Shown: in pieces, positions 25,225 through 32,645 of the stretch | Layout of the letters: every line of letters begins with the position of its first letter | Position numbering within the stretch: the first letter of the stretch is position 1 | DNA from: JAALLB01 sp964502215 | Lineage (GTDB): Bacteria > Pseudomonadota > Alphaproteobacteria > Rhizobiales > Rhizobiaceae | DNA: 64,000 nucleotides | Direction of reading: 5' to 3' | NCBI GenBank assembly: GCA_964502215.1 | Contig: CAZCUN010000001.1 | Coordinates: 75,569-139,568, forward strand | Notes under the pieces: model-generated | Seen by the model: the letters and a program-made list of their open reading frames with translations, nothing else | What the model was told of the DNA's origin: nothing | Databases searched by the model: none | Translations under genes and position numbers: made by a program

Positions 25225-25845
25225 TTAAGAGCAGAATCCACCCTGTTTTAGAATTTTATACGACTTAATGATTTCTTGTAGGCGTCGCTCGGTCGTACGA
25301 TCACCACCATTTGAGTCTGGGTGGTGACGCTTCACAAGTGCCTTATATCTGGCCTTTAATTCATCTGAAGTCGATGAATGCGGCATGCTCATGTCGTCAA
25401 AAGCCTTCTTTTCTAGTGCTTTTAGCTTACGAACTGGCCCACCTTTTCCGCTAATCTGGCCTGTACGACGCATGCTTCTTGCGATCACACGGTCAGCGAG
25501 TTCTGCGCGAGGGTCGCCTTCTGTCAGCGGCGCTTTGTCGCCCTCTTTGTTGACACCCATGGTCCATGTAGGGCGATGGCCTGTTAGTGCATCCTTTTGG
25601 AATTTTGCAATTGCATCATCGCCAAGACCTGAAAAATAATTGTATGATTTATTATATTCACGCACATGATCAATGCACAGGTTTAAATACTGGCCCTCAC
25701 GGTCGCGGCCTAAAGGTGCTTTGTGTGTTCCAGGTTTAGAGCAATCTTGCCATTGGCATGAGGTATCGATTGGTTTTGAAGAACCAGCCTTTTTCTTACC
25801 TTTTACAATGCGGATCGAATCAAAATATTTAGAATTTGTAGCCAT
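25225..25845 (-). CDS. J-domain protein (DnaJ-like co-chaperone)
   Basis: A 206-residue protein whose J domain lies at the C-terminus (about residues 145-200), with the HPD motif intact in ALVKRHHPDSNGGD, so it should stimulate an Hsp70 ATPase. The N-terminal part has four cysteine/histidine positions (CQWQDCSKPGTHKAP and LNLCIDH) that could bind a metal. This arrangement is the short J protein found upstream of cobS in rhizobia. It faces away from bolA with 109 bases between the start codons. Its client is unknown; a role in cobaltochelatase assembly would be a guess from position only. Confidence 0.87.
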   Translation of the reverse strand: MATNSKYFDSIRIVKGKKKAGSSKPIDTSCQWQDCSKPGTHKAPLGRDREGQYLNLCIDHVREYNKSYNYFSGLGDDAIAKFQKDALTGHRPTWTMGVNKEGDKAPLTEGDPRAELADRVIARSMRRTGQISGKGGPVRKLKALEKKAFDDMSMPHSSTSDELKARYKALVKRHHPDSNGGDRTTERRLQEIIKSYKILKQGGFCS

Positions 25846-25954
25846 ATGGATATTATGGTGATTTTTTGAAAATGAACAAGGATTGACATTTCAAAAAGTT
25901 AGCTACACAAAGCGCGGTTATGTTGTTCTTACATTTTGATTTGGAAAAATTTCA

Positions 25955-26224
25955 ATGAGTGCCGTCGCAGACTATCTTGAAAAACACTTAACGGAAGCAT
26001 TTTCTCCAGCAAGCTTAGAAGTCATCAACGAAAGCCACTTGCATTCTGGTCATGCAGGTGATGATGGTACAGGCGAAAGTCATTTCAGAATTAAAATCGT
26101 GGCAACAGCATTTGATGGCATGAATCGCGTCCAAAGACATCGTGCTATTAATGCAATTGTTCAACCCAAGATCGACGAAGGGCTTCATGCCTGTGCGATT
26201 GAGGTTAAGGGTGCTGGGGAATAG
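25955..26224 (+). CDS. bolA: BolA-family protein
   Basis: An 89-residue protein with the BolA fold signature: VINESHLHSGHAG near residues 24-36, GESHFRIKIVATAFDGMNRVQRHRAIN (two parts: ESHFRIKIV and VQRHRAIN), and a C-terminal IHACAIEVK-like strand. BolA proteins work with monothiol glutaredoxins in iron-sulfur cluster handling and regulation. The histidines that take part in shared [2Fe-2S] ligation are present. It is divergent from the J-domain gene, an order common in rhizobia. The accessory stretch begins directly downstream with the convergent Abi gene, 19 bases away. Confidence 0.92.
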   Translation: MSAVADYLEKHLTEAFSPASLEVINESHLHSGHAGDDGTGESHFRIKIVATAFDGMNRVQRHRAINAIVQPKIDEGLHACAIEVKGAGE

Positions 26225-26243
26225 TTACATTGAAAATTTTAAA

Positions 26244-27098
26244 TTAGAATCCAGTTTCTTTTGCCTTTATCGCAGAATATTGATTTATTATGTAAGATAC
26301 TTCGCTAACAATTTTTCTTGGAGTGCCACGCTTTTCTAGCATATAATCTAGGCATTCTAATATAGCTTTGAGCTTGTTTCCCTGTGCTTTGGGTATTGAT
26401 TCAGACCGAAGAGTTTTTGGTTGTTTTTGAAAGCTGCGGTTAAATATGCGATCATGGTGCGCACATTGGTTTCTTAAATCGACCAAACAGTTTATCCAAT
26501 TGCTAAAAATTTGATCTGTCGGCACTCCAAACTTAGAAGCAATTTCAGTTTTTATTTGGCCTGACAAGTTTTTGTATATGTGTGATAATGTGCCAAATGT
26601 AAGGAACTCTTTAAGTGTCCAAATAGGCGGTAGGCTTGGTGCACTGTAATTATCACAATAGTGTTTGGCTCTTGGGTCTTTTGACTTTTCATATATATCG
26701 GTAAATATTTTTAGAGTTTTTAGCCTTTTATTCGTATTTTGAAATGCGTTGATTTCAAAATTGGGATGGCCACCAAAATTACTGCTCAGTGCTTCGGAAA
26801 GAGAATTTCTAAAAAGAAGTTCAAATTGACTAACTGCGCTAAAACATTTTTCTCTTATCTGTATATCGCATTCGTAAAGACTAATAATATCGCTAAATGA
26901 TGTTTCTGGTCTGAATGGGCGTCCATCAATATCATTTTGACGACGGCTTAAAAAGTAGATTCTTAATCTTTCATAGCCAATAAAATCAATTTGGGCGGCT
27001 GCAATATCAGGTTGAGTTATACACAGACCTTTGCAACGCAAGTGAGTTATATGTTCATGAGCTGTTGCATGTGGTTTTATGTAAGGATTAAGTGCCAT
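26244..27098 (-). CDS. Abi-family (Abi_2) abortive infection protein
   Basis: A 284-residue protein (290 if a GTG at 27116 is used) resembling AbiD/AbiF proteins of the Abi_2 family. Typical blocks are a KP...EHITHLRCKGL start, a YERLRIYFLSRRQ segment, an ISLYECDIQIREKCFSAVSQFELLFRNSL helix region (two parts) and LVDLRNQCAHHDRIFNR near the C-terminus. The last holds R-N-x3-H, the R-x4-6-H motif of HEPN-fold ribonucleases. Such proteins block phage growth, probably by cleaving RNA. It stands alone, convergent with bolA, without a visible antitoxin, and precedes other non-core genes, suggesting horizontal gain. Neither start has a good ribosome binding site. Confidence 0.83.
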   Translation of the reverse strand: MALNPYIKPHATAHEHITHLRCKGLCITQPDIAAAQIDFIGYERLRIYFLSRRQNDIDGRPFRPETSFSDIISLYECDIQIREKCFSAVSQFELLFRNSLSEALSSNFGGHPNFEINAFQNTNKRLKTLKIFTDIYEKSKDPRAKHYCDNYSAPSLPPIWTLKEFLTFGTLSHIYKNLSGQIKTEIASKFGVPTDQIFSNWINCLVDLRNQCAHHDRIFNRSFQKQPKTLRSESIPKAQGNKLKAILECLDYMLEKRGTPRKIVSEVSYIINQYSAIKAKETGF

Positions 27099-27286
27099 CA
27101 AATGAAAAAGGGCCACCCTTTTGCATTCCCTCTAAAGAGATATGTGGTAACCCATAGCAAGTGTATATATACATATTTTGTGATGAATTGCAAGATTTTT
27201 ATTAATCCAATAATATTTAGTAAATACAGTTATACTTTTCAAGTTTGCAATAGACATAGCCAATAATTCAATTAATTATAAACATT

Positions 27287-28150
27287 TCATTTTTCAAACA
27301 GCATTACCAAATTTTCCGCCATATTTTGCTGATCTTTTTTAATTGCGGTTGCTAGTACAAGTTGGCGTGTAAGCGCTTTTCCTGATGTCGGCTCAATGAT
27401 AACCGAACTATCCGCATATCGACGGATGTCTGGCTCTGCTAATAGCGTAAATCCAATTCCTTCATTTACGCATTCCATGATTGCTTCGACGCTATCCAGC
27501 ACTATCGGCTGTTTGATTGATTTTGCGGTTAGTGTTCGCACATGATTTGCAATGACCTTGCCGATGCCTGAACTTGGGTTGAATTGCAGGAAGGGTAGTT
27601 CAAGTGCCGTTTGTTCAATTGTTAAGTCTGAATATTTAGCTGGTATTGCATAAACGAGTAGCTCTTCACGAAGCACATCATATTTCAAACCTGCTTCTGC
27701 TTGTTTAGAGGCGGTCAGAATGGCGGCTTCGAGTTGCCCTGATAAAACTTTTGCTTCTAGTGTTTCTGATAAGGCTGTTTCTAAATCAAAATTGGCTTTG
27801 GGTGCTTTTGTCTTTGCGTTTTTGAGGAAGAGCGGCAGCAGCCGCACGCTTGCGGTTGCAACGAAGCCGATGCGGTAATTTCCAGAAAGGCCTTCGTTTT
27901 TATTTGTTGTTTCTAAAAGCACGTTTTGTGCATTTATGACAAGCTTAGCTTTTTCAGCAATCTCACGACCTATTGGTGTTAGCTTGGGAGGTCTGTGTGA
28001 GCGATCAAATAGTGAGACTTGCAGTTCTTCTTCTAGCGTTTTCATCTGCATGGAAAGCGTGGAAAGGGTCATGTTGAGTTGGTTTGCTGCGGTTGCAAAG
28101 GATTCTACATGGGAAATTTGAACTAAAGTTTTGAGATGACGCGTTTGCAT
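27287..28150 (-). CDS. LysR-family transcriptional regulator
   Basis: A 287-residue regulator. The N-terminal winged helix-turn-helix (residues about 1-60; SFATAANQLNMTLSTLSMQMKTLEEEL) is typical of LysR proteins, and the C-terminal two-lobed effector domain (about 90-285) starts with NYRIGFVATASVRLLPLFL. It is divergent from an acyl-CoA dehydrogenase gene, with 99 bases between the start codons containing two palindromes. By the usual LysR arrangement it probably controls that gene and itself, with a ligand related to the acyl-CoA pathway. The actual effector cannot be told from the sequence. Confidence 0.92.
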   Translation of the reverse strand: MQTRHLKTLVQISHVESFATAANQLNMTLSTLSMQMKTLEEELQVSLFDRSHRPPKLTPIGREIAEKAKLVINAQNVLLETTNKNEGLSGNYRIGFVATASVRLLPLFLKNAKTKAPKANFDLETALSETLEAKVLSGQLEAAILTASKQAEAGLKYDVLREELLVYAIPAKYSDLTIEQTALELPFLQFNPSSGIGKVIANHVRTLTAKSIKQPIVLDSVEAIMECVNEGIGFTLLAEPDIRRYADSSVIIEPTSGKALTRQLVLATAIKKDQQNMAENLVMLFEK

Positions 28151-28174
28151 AAATATACTTTTTTTGAATTTGAT

Positions 28175-28216
28175 ATCGAATTTTATTCGATTGTAATGAA
28201 TTTATCAAGTGATAAA
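28175..28216. promoter_or_regulatory. Two palindromes in the LysR/acyl-CoA dehydrogenase gap
   Basis: ATCGAAT-TTT-ATTCGAT (28175-28191) and TTTATCA-AG-TGATAAA (28201-28216) are perfect 7-base dyads. The second contains T-N11-A with dyad symmetry, the LysR box pattern. They sit between the divergent start codons at 28150 and 28250 and are the likely binding sites of the LysR protein. Confidence 0.6.
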
Positions 28217-28249
28217 CTATTCGTGATTTAATAAGAATCGGGGAATGTT

Positions 28250-29476
28250 ATGTTGGCTGAAAAAGTAAATCTCTATCAAGAACTGGCAAAAGAGTTAGCA
28301 AAGGAATTTGCACCTAAGGCTGCGCATTGGGATCAGACCCGCACGTATTGCCATGATAATATACGTTCTCTTGTAAAAGCACGTGTGATGGGCATGACCA
28401 TTCCTAAAGAATATGGTGGGCTTGGTGCTTCGTTTTATGATTGCGCATTGGTGATAGAAGAGATTGCTAAGGCTTGTACGCTTACAGCGCGTATTGTGGT
28501 CGAGGCTAACATGGGCGGCATCAGTGCGGTTATGGCTTATGGTAATCATGAGCAGAAGTCATTTTGCGCACCAATCGTTTTGGCAGGAGATAAGCCTGCA
28601 ATTTGTATAACTGAACCTGAAGCTGGCAGTGCTGCGACTGAAATGTATACGACTGCTCGAAAAAGCGGTGATAAATATATTCTCAATGGATCTAAGCACT
28701 GGATTACAGGTGGGGGCGTTTCCAAACTTCATCTGATTTTTGCTCGTGTGCTGGATGAAAATGGTAATGAGCAAGGCATTGGTGGCTTTATCGTTCACCG
28801 TGATCCTGACATGGGTATTGAACCAAAAGGTTTTGAGGTTGTGAGACGTGAGCGCACCATGGGGCTTTGCGGCATGCCAGAGGCTGAATTGAAATTTGAT
28901 AATCTCGAAGTTGGCGAAGAGTGGTTGTTGCAACCGCCTAAGGGTTTGAAGCGTGGCTTTGCACAATTGATGGAAGCTTATAATTCGCAACGTGTGGGTG
29001 CGGGTACGATTGCCATGGGTGTGGCGGCTGGTGCTTTGGATTTAGCAAAAGAATATCTTAAAAAACGTGAGCAATTTGGCAGGCCGCTGGCAGAATTTCA
29101 GGGACTTCAGTGGATGATTGCTGATATGGACGCAAGCGTTCACGCCTCGCGTCTTATGTTGCAAGAAGCGGCAAAAACTGCGCAGACCTCTGCTACGGGT
29201 TTTCCAGATATGATGATGGCAGCACGTGCAAAACTTTTTGCTTCAGAAGCAGCCATTAAAACAGTCAACGATTCCCTTCAAATGTTTGGTGCGCGAGGCT
29301 ATGGCGATCAAGAACCGCTAGAACGCATGTACCGCGATGTGCGCATGTTCACGATTGGCGGTGGTACGGCTCAGATATTACGCACACAAGTTGCGGGGAA
29401 ATTGTTGGATATGAAAGTTCCGCAGACGCGGGATGGGTATGGGGAAGTACCGATGGGGGTGCAAAAGCTGGCTTAG
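28250..29476 (+). CDS. Acyl-CoA dehydrogenase family protein
   Basis: A 408-residue flavoprotein with the full acyl-CoA dehydrogenase layout: helical N-terminal domain, a beta domain with CITEPEAGSAATEM (FAD/substrate contact, about residues 118-131) and KYILNGSKHWITGG, and a C-terminal helical domain with the FAD/dimer signatures REQFGRPLAEFQGLQWMIADM and FGARGYGDQEPLERMYRDVRMFTIGGGTAQI (in parts). The catalytic base is probably the glutamate in PLERMYRD. It oxidises an unknown acyl-CoA, passing electrons to ETF. A GGGGA site precedes the ATG. Divergent from a LysR gene; no other beta-oxidation gene is near. Confidence 0.93.
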   Translation: MLAEKVNLYQELAKELAKEFAPKAAHWDQTRTYCHDNIRSLVKARVMGMTIPKEYGGLGASFYDCALVIEEIAKACTLTARIVVEANMGGISAVMAYGNHEQKSFCAPIVLAGDKPAICITEPEAGSAATEMYTTARKSGDKYILNGSKHWITGGGVSKLHLIFARVLDENGNEQGIGGFIVHRDPDMGIEPKGFEVVRRERTMGLCGMPEAELKFDNLEVGEEWLLQPPKGLKRGFAQLMEAYNSQRVGAGTIAMGVAAGALDLAKEYLKKREQFGRPLAEFQGLQWMIADMDASVHASRLMLQEAAKTAQTSATGFPDMMMAARAKLFASEAAIKTVNDSLQMFGARGYGDQEPLERMYRDVRMFTIGGGTAQILRTQVAGKLLDMKVPQTRDGYGEVPMGVQKLA

Positions 29477-29779
29477 TTTTTAAGCTGGTGATATTTTAAT
29501 TGGTAAATGGCAGCATTGAGCCCTTAGTTACTTGGGAGCAGATAACTCATTTCTCTGTTTACGACATTACACTGTGTTCGGAAACTCCTTTGTCTTTGCA
29601 CATTCACATTGTAAGATTTCAAGAGTCATACTACTGAAATTTTCTCGTAATATACCCGATAATATTGATCTCAATACCTCGCGTAGTCAGCGGTATTTAT
29701 TAAGTATCCAATGTGTGGCAAGTTTCATTTGAGTTGATTTAGAACAATGACTGCATTCTCGAAAATTGGAGGATAGACC
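29477..29779. other. 303-base gap before the HEPN-like orphan gene
   Basis: No convincing gene on either strand; the 66-residue open frame at 29532 lacks a ribosome binding site and looks random. The last 20 bases carry a good GGAGGA-like ribosome binding site for the gene that follows. The rest has no recognisable repeat or hairpin. Confidence 0.4.
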
Positions 29780-30718
29780 ATGCCAAAAGAGGGCGGTATC
29801 AGACAAGACGTAGGCTTTACGGAACATAGACGTATCGATTGGACTGAATTTCCCAGTGCCCCCTCTAGTCCTGACAACATAGTTCTTCCCATAAATGATG
29901 CCGTTCCAAACTGGATACCAGAAACGACATCAAAGATTGGCGATTGGCGAAGTAGGGTTCGCGATGTTTATATTCGTTGGGCAATCACAATCAATGCGAT
30001 GTGCGAAAGCCAAGAATCTTGGGGAAAAAAGCCAAAAGATAGAGTTCTACAAACTACAACCATTCGCCCAGACTTAGGTGGTAACCCTGACACGGTCGTT
30101 CTCGCTATTTGGCCATCCGATGTAGCTGCGGAGAATTATAAGAAAGCCGCACCAATGCTTGCTGCATACGGCTTTACTGATATCTTCGGTCTGTTAGAGG
30201 AAATCATTTTTGAGTGGCATGTCTTACTATTGAATGATGACCCAAAGCCAATTTTGAAGGGTCCAGAGTTCCGTGCGCTTCGGGGGTGCTACGCACTACG
30301 CAATGACAATGAGAAAGCTAAGCAAAGGTGGGAAAAAGATTGGTCAGCCAGATTATCATCGTGGAGACGAAAACGTGCTTACGATGGAATCCATAAGGTA
30401 TTCAAGTCTTATTTCGAAAGATCTAAACTCCGTAGGCCAAAGAAATTTAAACATACTGACGTACAAGACTGGGCAAAAACAATCGAGTGCATTGCCGAAA
30501 TTCGAAATTTGCTCGTTCATGGTGAGAGTACAGTTTCTGAACATTTGGAAAACTTATGCAACGAATCGGTTGGTGATGTTCTCAACTTTAAAAAATATGA
30601 TAGCCTTGATATCAACCTCCTGCATCTCATGTATTTCGAGATGTTTTTTGACCAACTTTTATCAACACTCAATTTGAGTTTGGTTGACGCATATGAGCAT
30701 CATTTTAAGAAAACTTAA
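29780..30718 (+). CDS. Unrecognised protein with HEPN-like R-x4-H motif
   Basis: A 312-residue soluble protein I cannot assign to a family. The ATG has a strong TTGGAGGAT site 8 bases upstream. Residues about 60-80 and 130-150 are helical; a basic stretch (about 180-225: WEKDWSARLSSWRRKRAYDG, SKLRRPKKFKHTD) could bind nucleic acid. The C-terminal part has IRNLLVHGES, in which R242 and H247 form the R-x4-H motif of HEPN ribonuclease domains, followed by helices that fit the four-helix fold. Neighbours are an acyl-CoA dehydrogenase and convergent xerD. An Abi gene with a similar motif lies 2.7 kb away. A defence or toxin role is a hypothesis only. Confidence 0.7.
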   Translation: MPKEGGIRQDVGFTEHRRIDWTEFPSAPSSPDNIVLPINDAVPNWIPETTSKIGDWRSRVRDVYIRWAITINAMCESQESWGKKPKDRVLQTTTIRPDLGGNPDTVVLAIWPSDVAAENYKKAAPMLAAYGFTDIFGLLEEIIFEWHVLLLNDDPKPILKGPEFRALRGCYALRNDNEKAKQRWEKDWSARLSSWRRKRAYDGIHKVFKSYFERSKLRRPKKFKHTDVQDWAKTIECIAEIRNLLVHGESTVSEHLENLCNESVGDVLNFKKYDSLDINLLHLMYFEMFFDQLLSTLNLSLVDAYEHHFKKT

Positions 30719-30832
30719 TAGTCGGCGTTGAAACGTATTTTTGCGGCATTACTCCAATGACTCAAAAGTCCGCATAGCTGCCATAAACCTCATCTCTGAA
30801 TTCAAGCCATATTTAACCAAAATCTCCTATCC

Positions 30833-31762
30833 TCAAACCTTCCCCAAAGGGTGATGCTCTTCAACCAATTGCTTTAATCGCTCATCCAGCACATGCGTAT
30901 ATATTTGCGTTGTGGAAATATCTGCGTGACCCAACAATTGCTGCACACTTCGTAGGTCTGCGCCGTTTTGCAGGAGGTGGCTTGCAAAAGCGTGGCGCAT
31001 GACGTGGGGCGAAATTTTGGTGGCGTCAAGCCCCGCGCGTAACGCCAGTTCTTTTAGGTCTCTTGCAAAAACCTGTCTGGCGTAATGTCCCGTTACTGAG
31101 CTTGCAGGGAATAAAAACTTACTATCTTCACCTTTATAGCCAGCTTTCATGTGAGACATGTAAAGCGCGATTGCATCTTTGCATTTGTCTGAAAGTGGAA
31201 CGATGCGCTCTTTGTTTCCTTTGCCTACGATGTTTAAAAATCTGCCAGAGGCATTCGCTGCGGTTCTTGGTAGGCTGACTAATTCGCTCACACGCAAGCC
31301 TGATGCATAAAGCATTTCAATTAGAACGTAGAGCCTTGCTGCACGTAATCTGTTTGCAGGTGTGCCCTTTTTTGAATTTGCTTCTTCTTGCGCCAAACCT
31401 ATTAGTTGATCGACTTCTTCTATGCTCATCACTTTTGGTAGGGGGCGACCAAGCTTTGGGCTATCGACTGTGTTGCAAGGATCATCGGTTCTTATGCCTT
31501 CTGCGAATAAGAATTTATGAAATTGGCGAATGCTGGATAAGTGCATCGCTTGGGTTGAAGGTGATAATCCCTCCCCAGTTAGATGGCTTAAATAGCTTTC
31601 TACTGACGCAGTGACTGCCTGAGTTGGGGATGTGTTTTCGTCCATCAAGTAGTTTAAGTATCGCTCAAGCGTATTAGTATAAATAGATAAAGTATTTTTA
31701 GCTGCACCTCGTTCGGCGCTCATCATTTCTAGAAATGCCTCTACAAGATGAAACTCTTTCAA
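30833..31762 (-). CDS. xerD: Site-specific tyrosine recombinase XerD
   Basis: A 309-residue tyrosine recombinase. The N-terminal SAM-like domain (about 1-90; VEAFLEMMSAERGAAKNTLSIY) precedes the catalytic domain with the conserved arginine in EMLYASGLRVSELVSL, HVMRHAFASHLLQNGADLRSVQQLLGH (H-x2-R and the later H, in parts) and the nucleophile tyrosine in TTQIYTHV. With XerC it resolves chromosome dimers at dif. Length and motifs match XerD rather than a phage integrase, and the place next to aroK-aroB is the rhizobial one. A tiny membrane protein gene lies 13 bases upstream on the same strand. Confidence 0.93.
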   Translation of the reverse strand: MKEFHLVEAFLEMMSAERGAAKNTLSIYTNTLERYLNYLMDENTSPTQAVTASVESYLSHLTGEGLSPSTQAMHLSSIRQFHKFLFAEGIRTDDPCNTVDSPKLGRPLPKVMSIEEVDQLIGLAQEEANSKKGTPANRLRAARLYVLIEMLYASGLRVSELVSLPRTAANASGRFLNIVGKGNKERIVPLSDKCKDAIALYMSHMKAGYKGEDSKFLFPASSVTGHYARQVFARDLKELALRAGLDATKISPHVMRHAFASHLLQNGADLRSVQQLLGHADISTTQIYTHVLDERLKQLVEEHHPLGKV

Positions 31763-31775
31763 TAGACAGTCCTGA

Positions 31776-31922
31776 TTATTGCGGATTAAGTTTATTGGTG
31801 GGAATTTTTACAGTCATCTCTCTTGGATTTGGCTCAACAAATACAGTGAGGGCAAACATGCTGCCATAAAAAATGCCAGCAATGATTGCGATAAAAAATA
31901 AAAACCTGAATAAACTTGGCAT
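31776..31922 (-). CDS. 48-residue single-pass membrane protein between xerD and aroK
   Basis: An open frame on the minus strand encodes MPSLFRFLFFIAIIAGIFYG, then SMFALTVFVEPNPREMTVKI, then PTNKLNPQ. One transmembrane helix covers about residues 6-30; the C-terminal 18 residues are polar with VEPxxREMTVKIP. I recall very similar tiny proteins at the same place (head to head with aroK, upstream of xerD) in other rhizobia, which supports it as a real gene despite its size. It ends 13 bases before the xerD start, so the two are probably co-transcribed. The function is unknown. Confidence 0.75.
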   Translation of the reverse strand: MPSLFRFLFFIAIIAGIFYGSMFALTVFVEPNPREMTVKIPTNKLNPQ

Positions 31923-32069
31923 GTTTTCCCTCTGCCATATGTTGTTTCATACCCTTTATGTAAAACCCGCAAGCAAATGGCAAGACTGGACTTCACATTG
32001 TTCACTTGACCTTGTGGCACTTATGGTATCGAAAGGGCAAAAGAATTATTTTTAACCTATTTAATTTCC

Positions 32070-32645
32070 ATGGCAAAACGAAGACAGTCGCGAGTAAATA
32101 GAATTTTATCCAAGTTGGATGGGCGAAGCATTGTGTTTTTAGGCATGATGGGCTGCGGTAAGTCAGCTATTGGCAAAATGGTTGCTAGAAAGCTTGGGCT
32201 TGAGTTTAAAGATGCGGATATTGAAATAGAAAAGGCCGCAGGGCGTTCTGTTGCTGATATTTTTGCAGAATATGGTGAAGAAGAGTTTCGTCGACTTGAA
32301 GAAAAAGTAATTGAACGTATTTTGGCGGATGGGCCAGTTCTGCTTGCACTTGGTGGTGGCGCTTATATGGCAGAACCTACGCGGCAGATTATTGCAAAAT
32401 ACGGCATGTCGATTTGGCTAAAGGCTGATCTTAATTTGTTGTTGGAGCGGATTGGAAGGCGTCCTAACAAGCGACCTTTACTGCGAAATGGTAATCCTAG
32501 AGAAATTCTTACTAATCTTATAAAAATACGCGACCCTGTTTATGCGAATGCGGAATTACATATTCAGTCACAAGGTGGTACAAAATCCGATATGCGAAAC
32601 ATCGTAATGGATGCGTTGGATGAACATTTGAAAGATTTAGTATGA
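32070..32645 (+). CDS. aroK: Shikimate kinase
   Basis: A 191-residue kinase of the shikimate pathway, phosphorylating shikimate with ATP. The Walker A motif GMMGCGKS is at residues 25-32. The shikimate-binding segment DADIEIEKAAGRSVADIF and the GEEEFRRLE motif follow, with the GGGAYM loop and the lid RRPNKRPLLR. An N-terminal extension of about 18 basic residues before the domain is common in Alphaproteobacteria. The stop overlaps the aroB start by 4 bases (ATGA), so translation is coupled. It begins the aroK-aroB-corC operon, with about 147 bases to the divergent small membrane protein gene. Confidence 0.95.
   Translation: MAKRRQSRVNRILSKLDGRSIVFLGMMGCGKSAIGKMVARKLGLEFKDADIEIEKAAGRSVADIFAEYGEEEFRRLEEKVIERILADGPVLLALGGGAYMAEPTRQIIAKYGMSIWLKADLNLLLERIGRRPNKRPLLRNGNPREILTNLIKIRDPVYANAELHIQSQGGTKSDMRNIVMDALDEHLKDLV

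Noticed and set aside
29532..29732. 66-residue open frame before the HEPN-like gene
   Set aside because: Poor composition (many Cys, Phe, His, Ser), no ribosome binding site; no similarity recognised.
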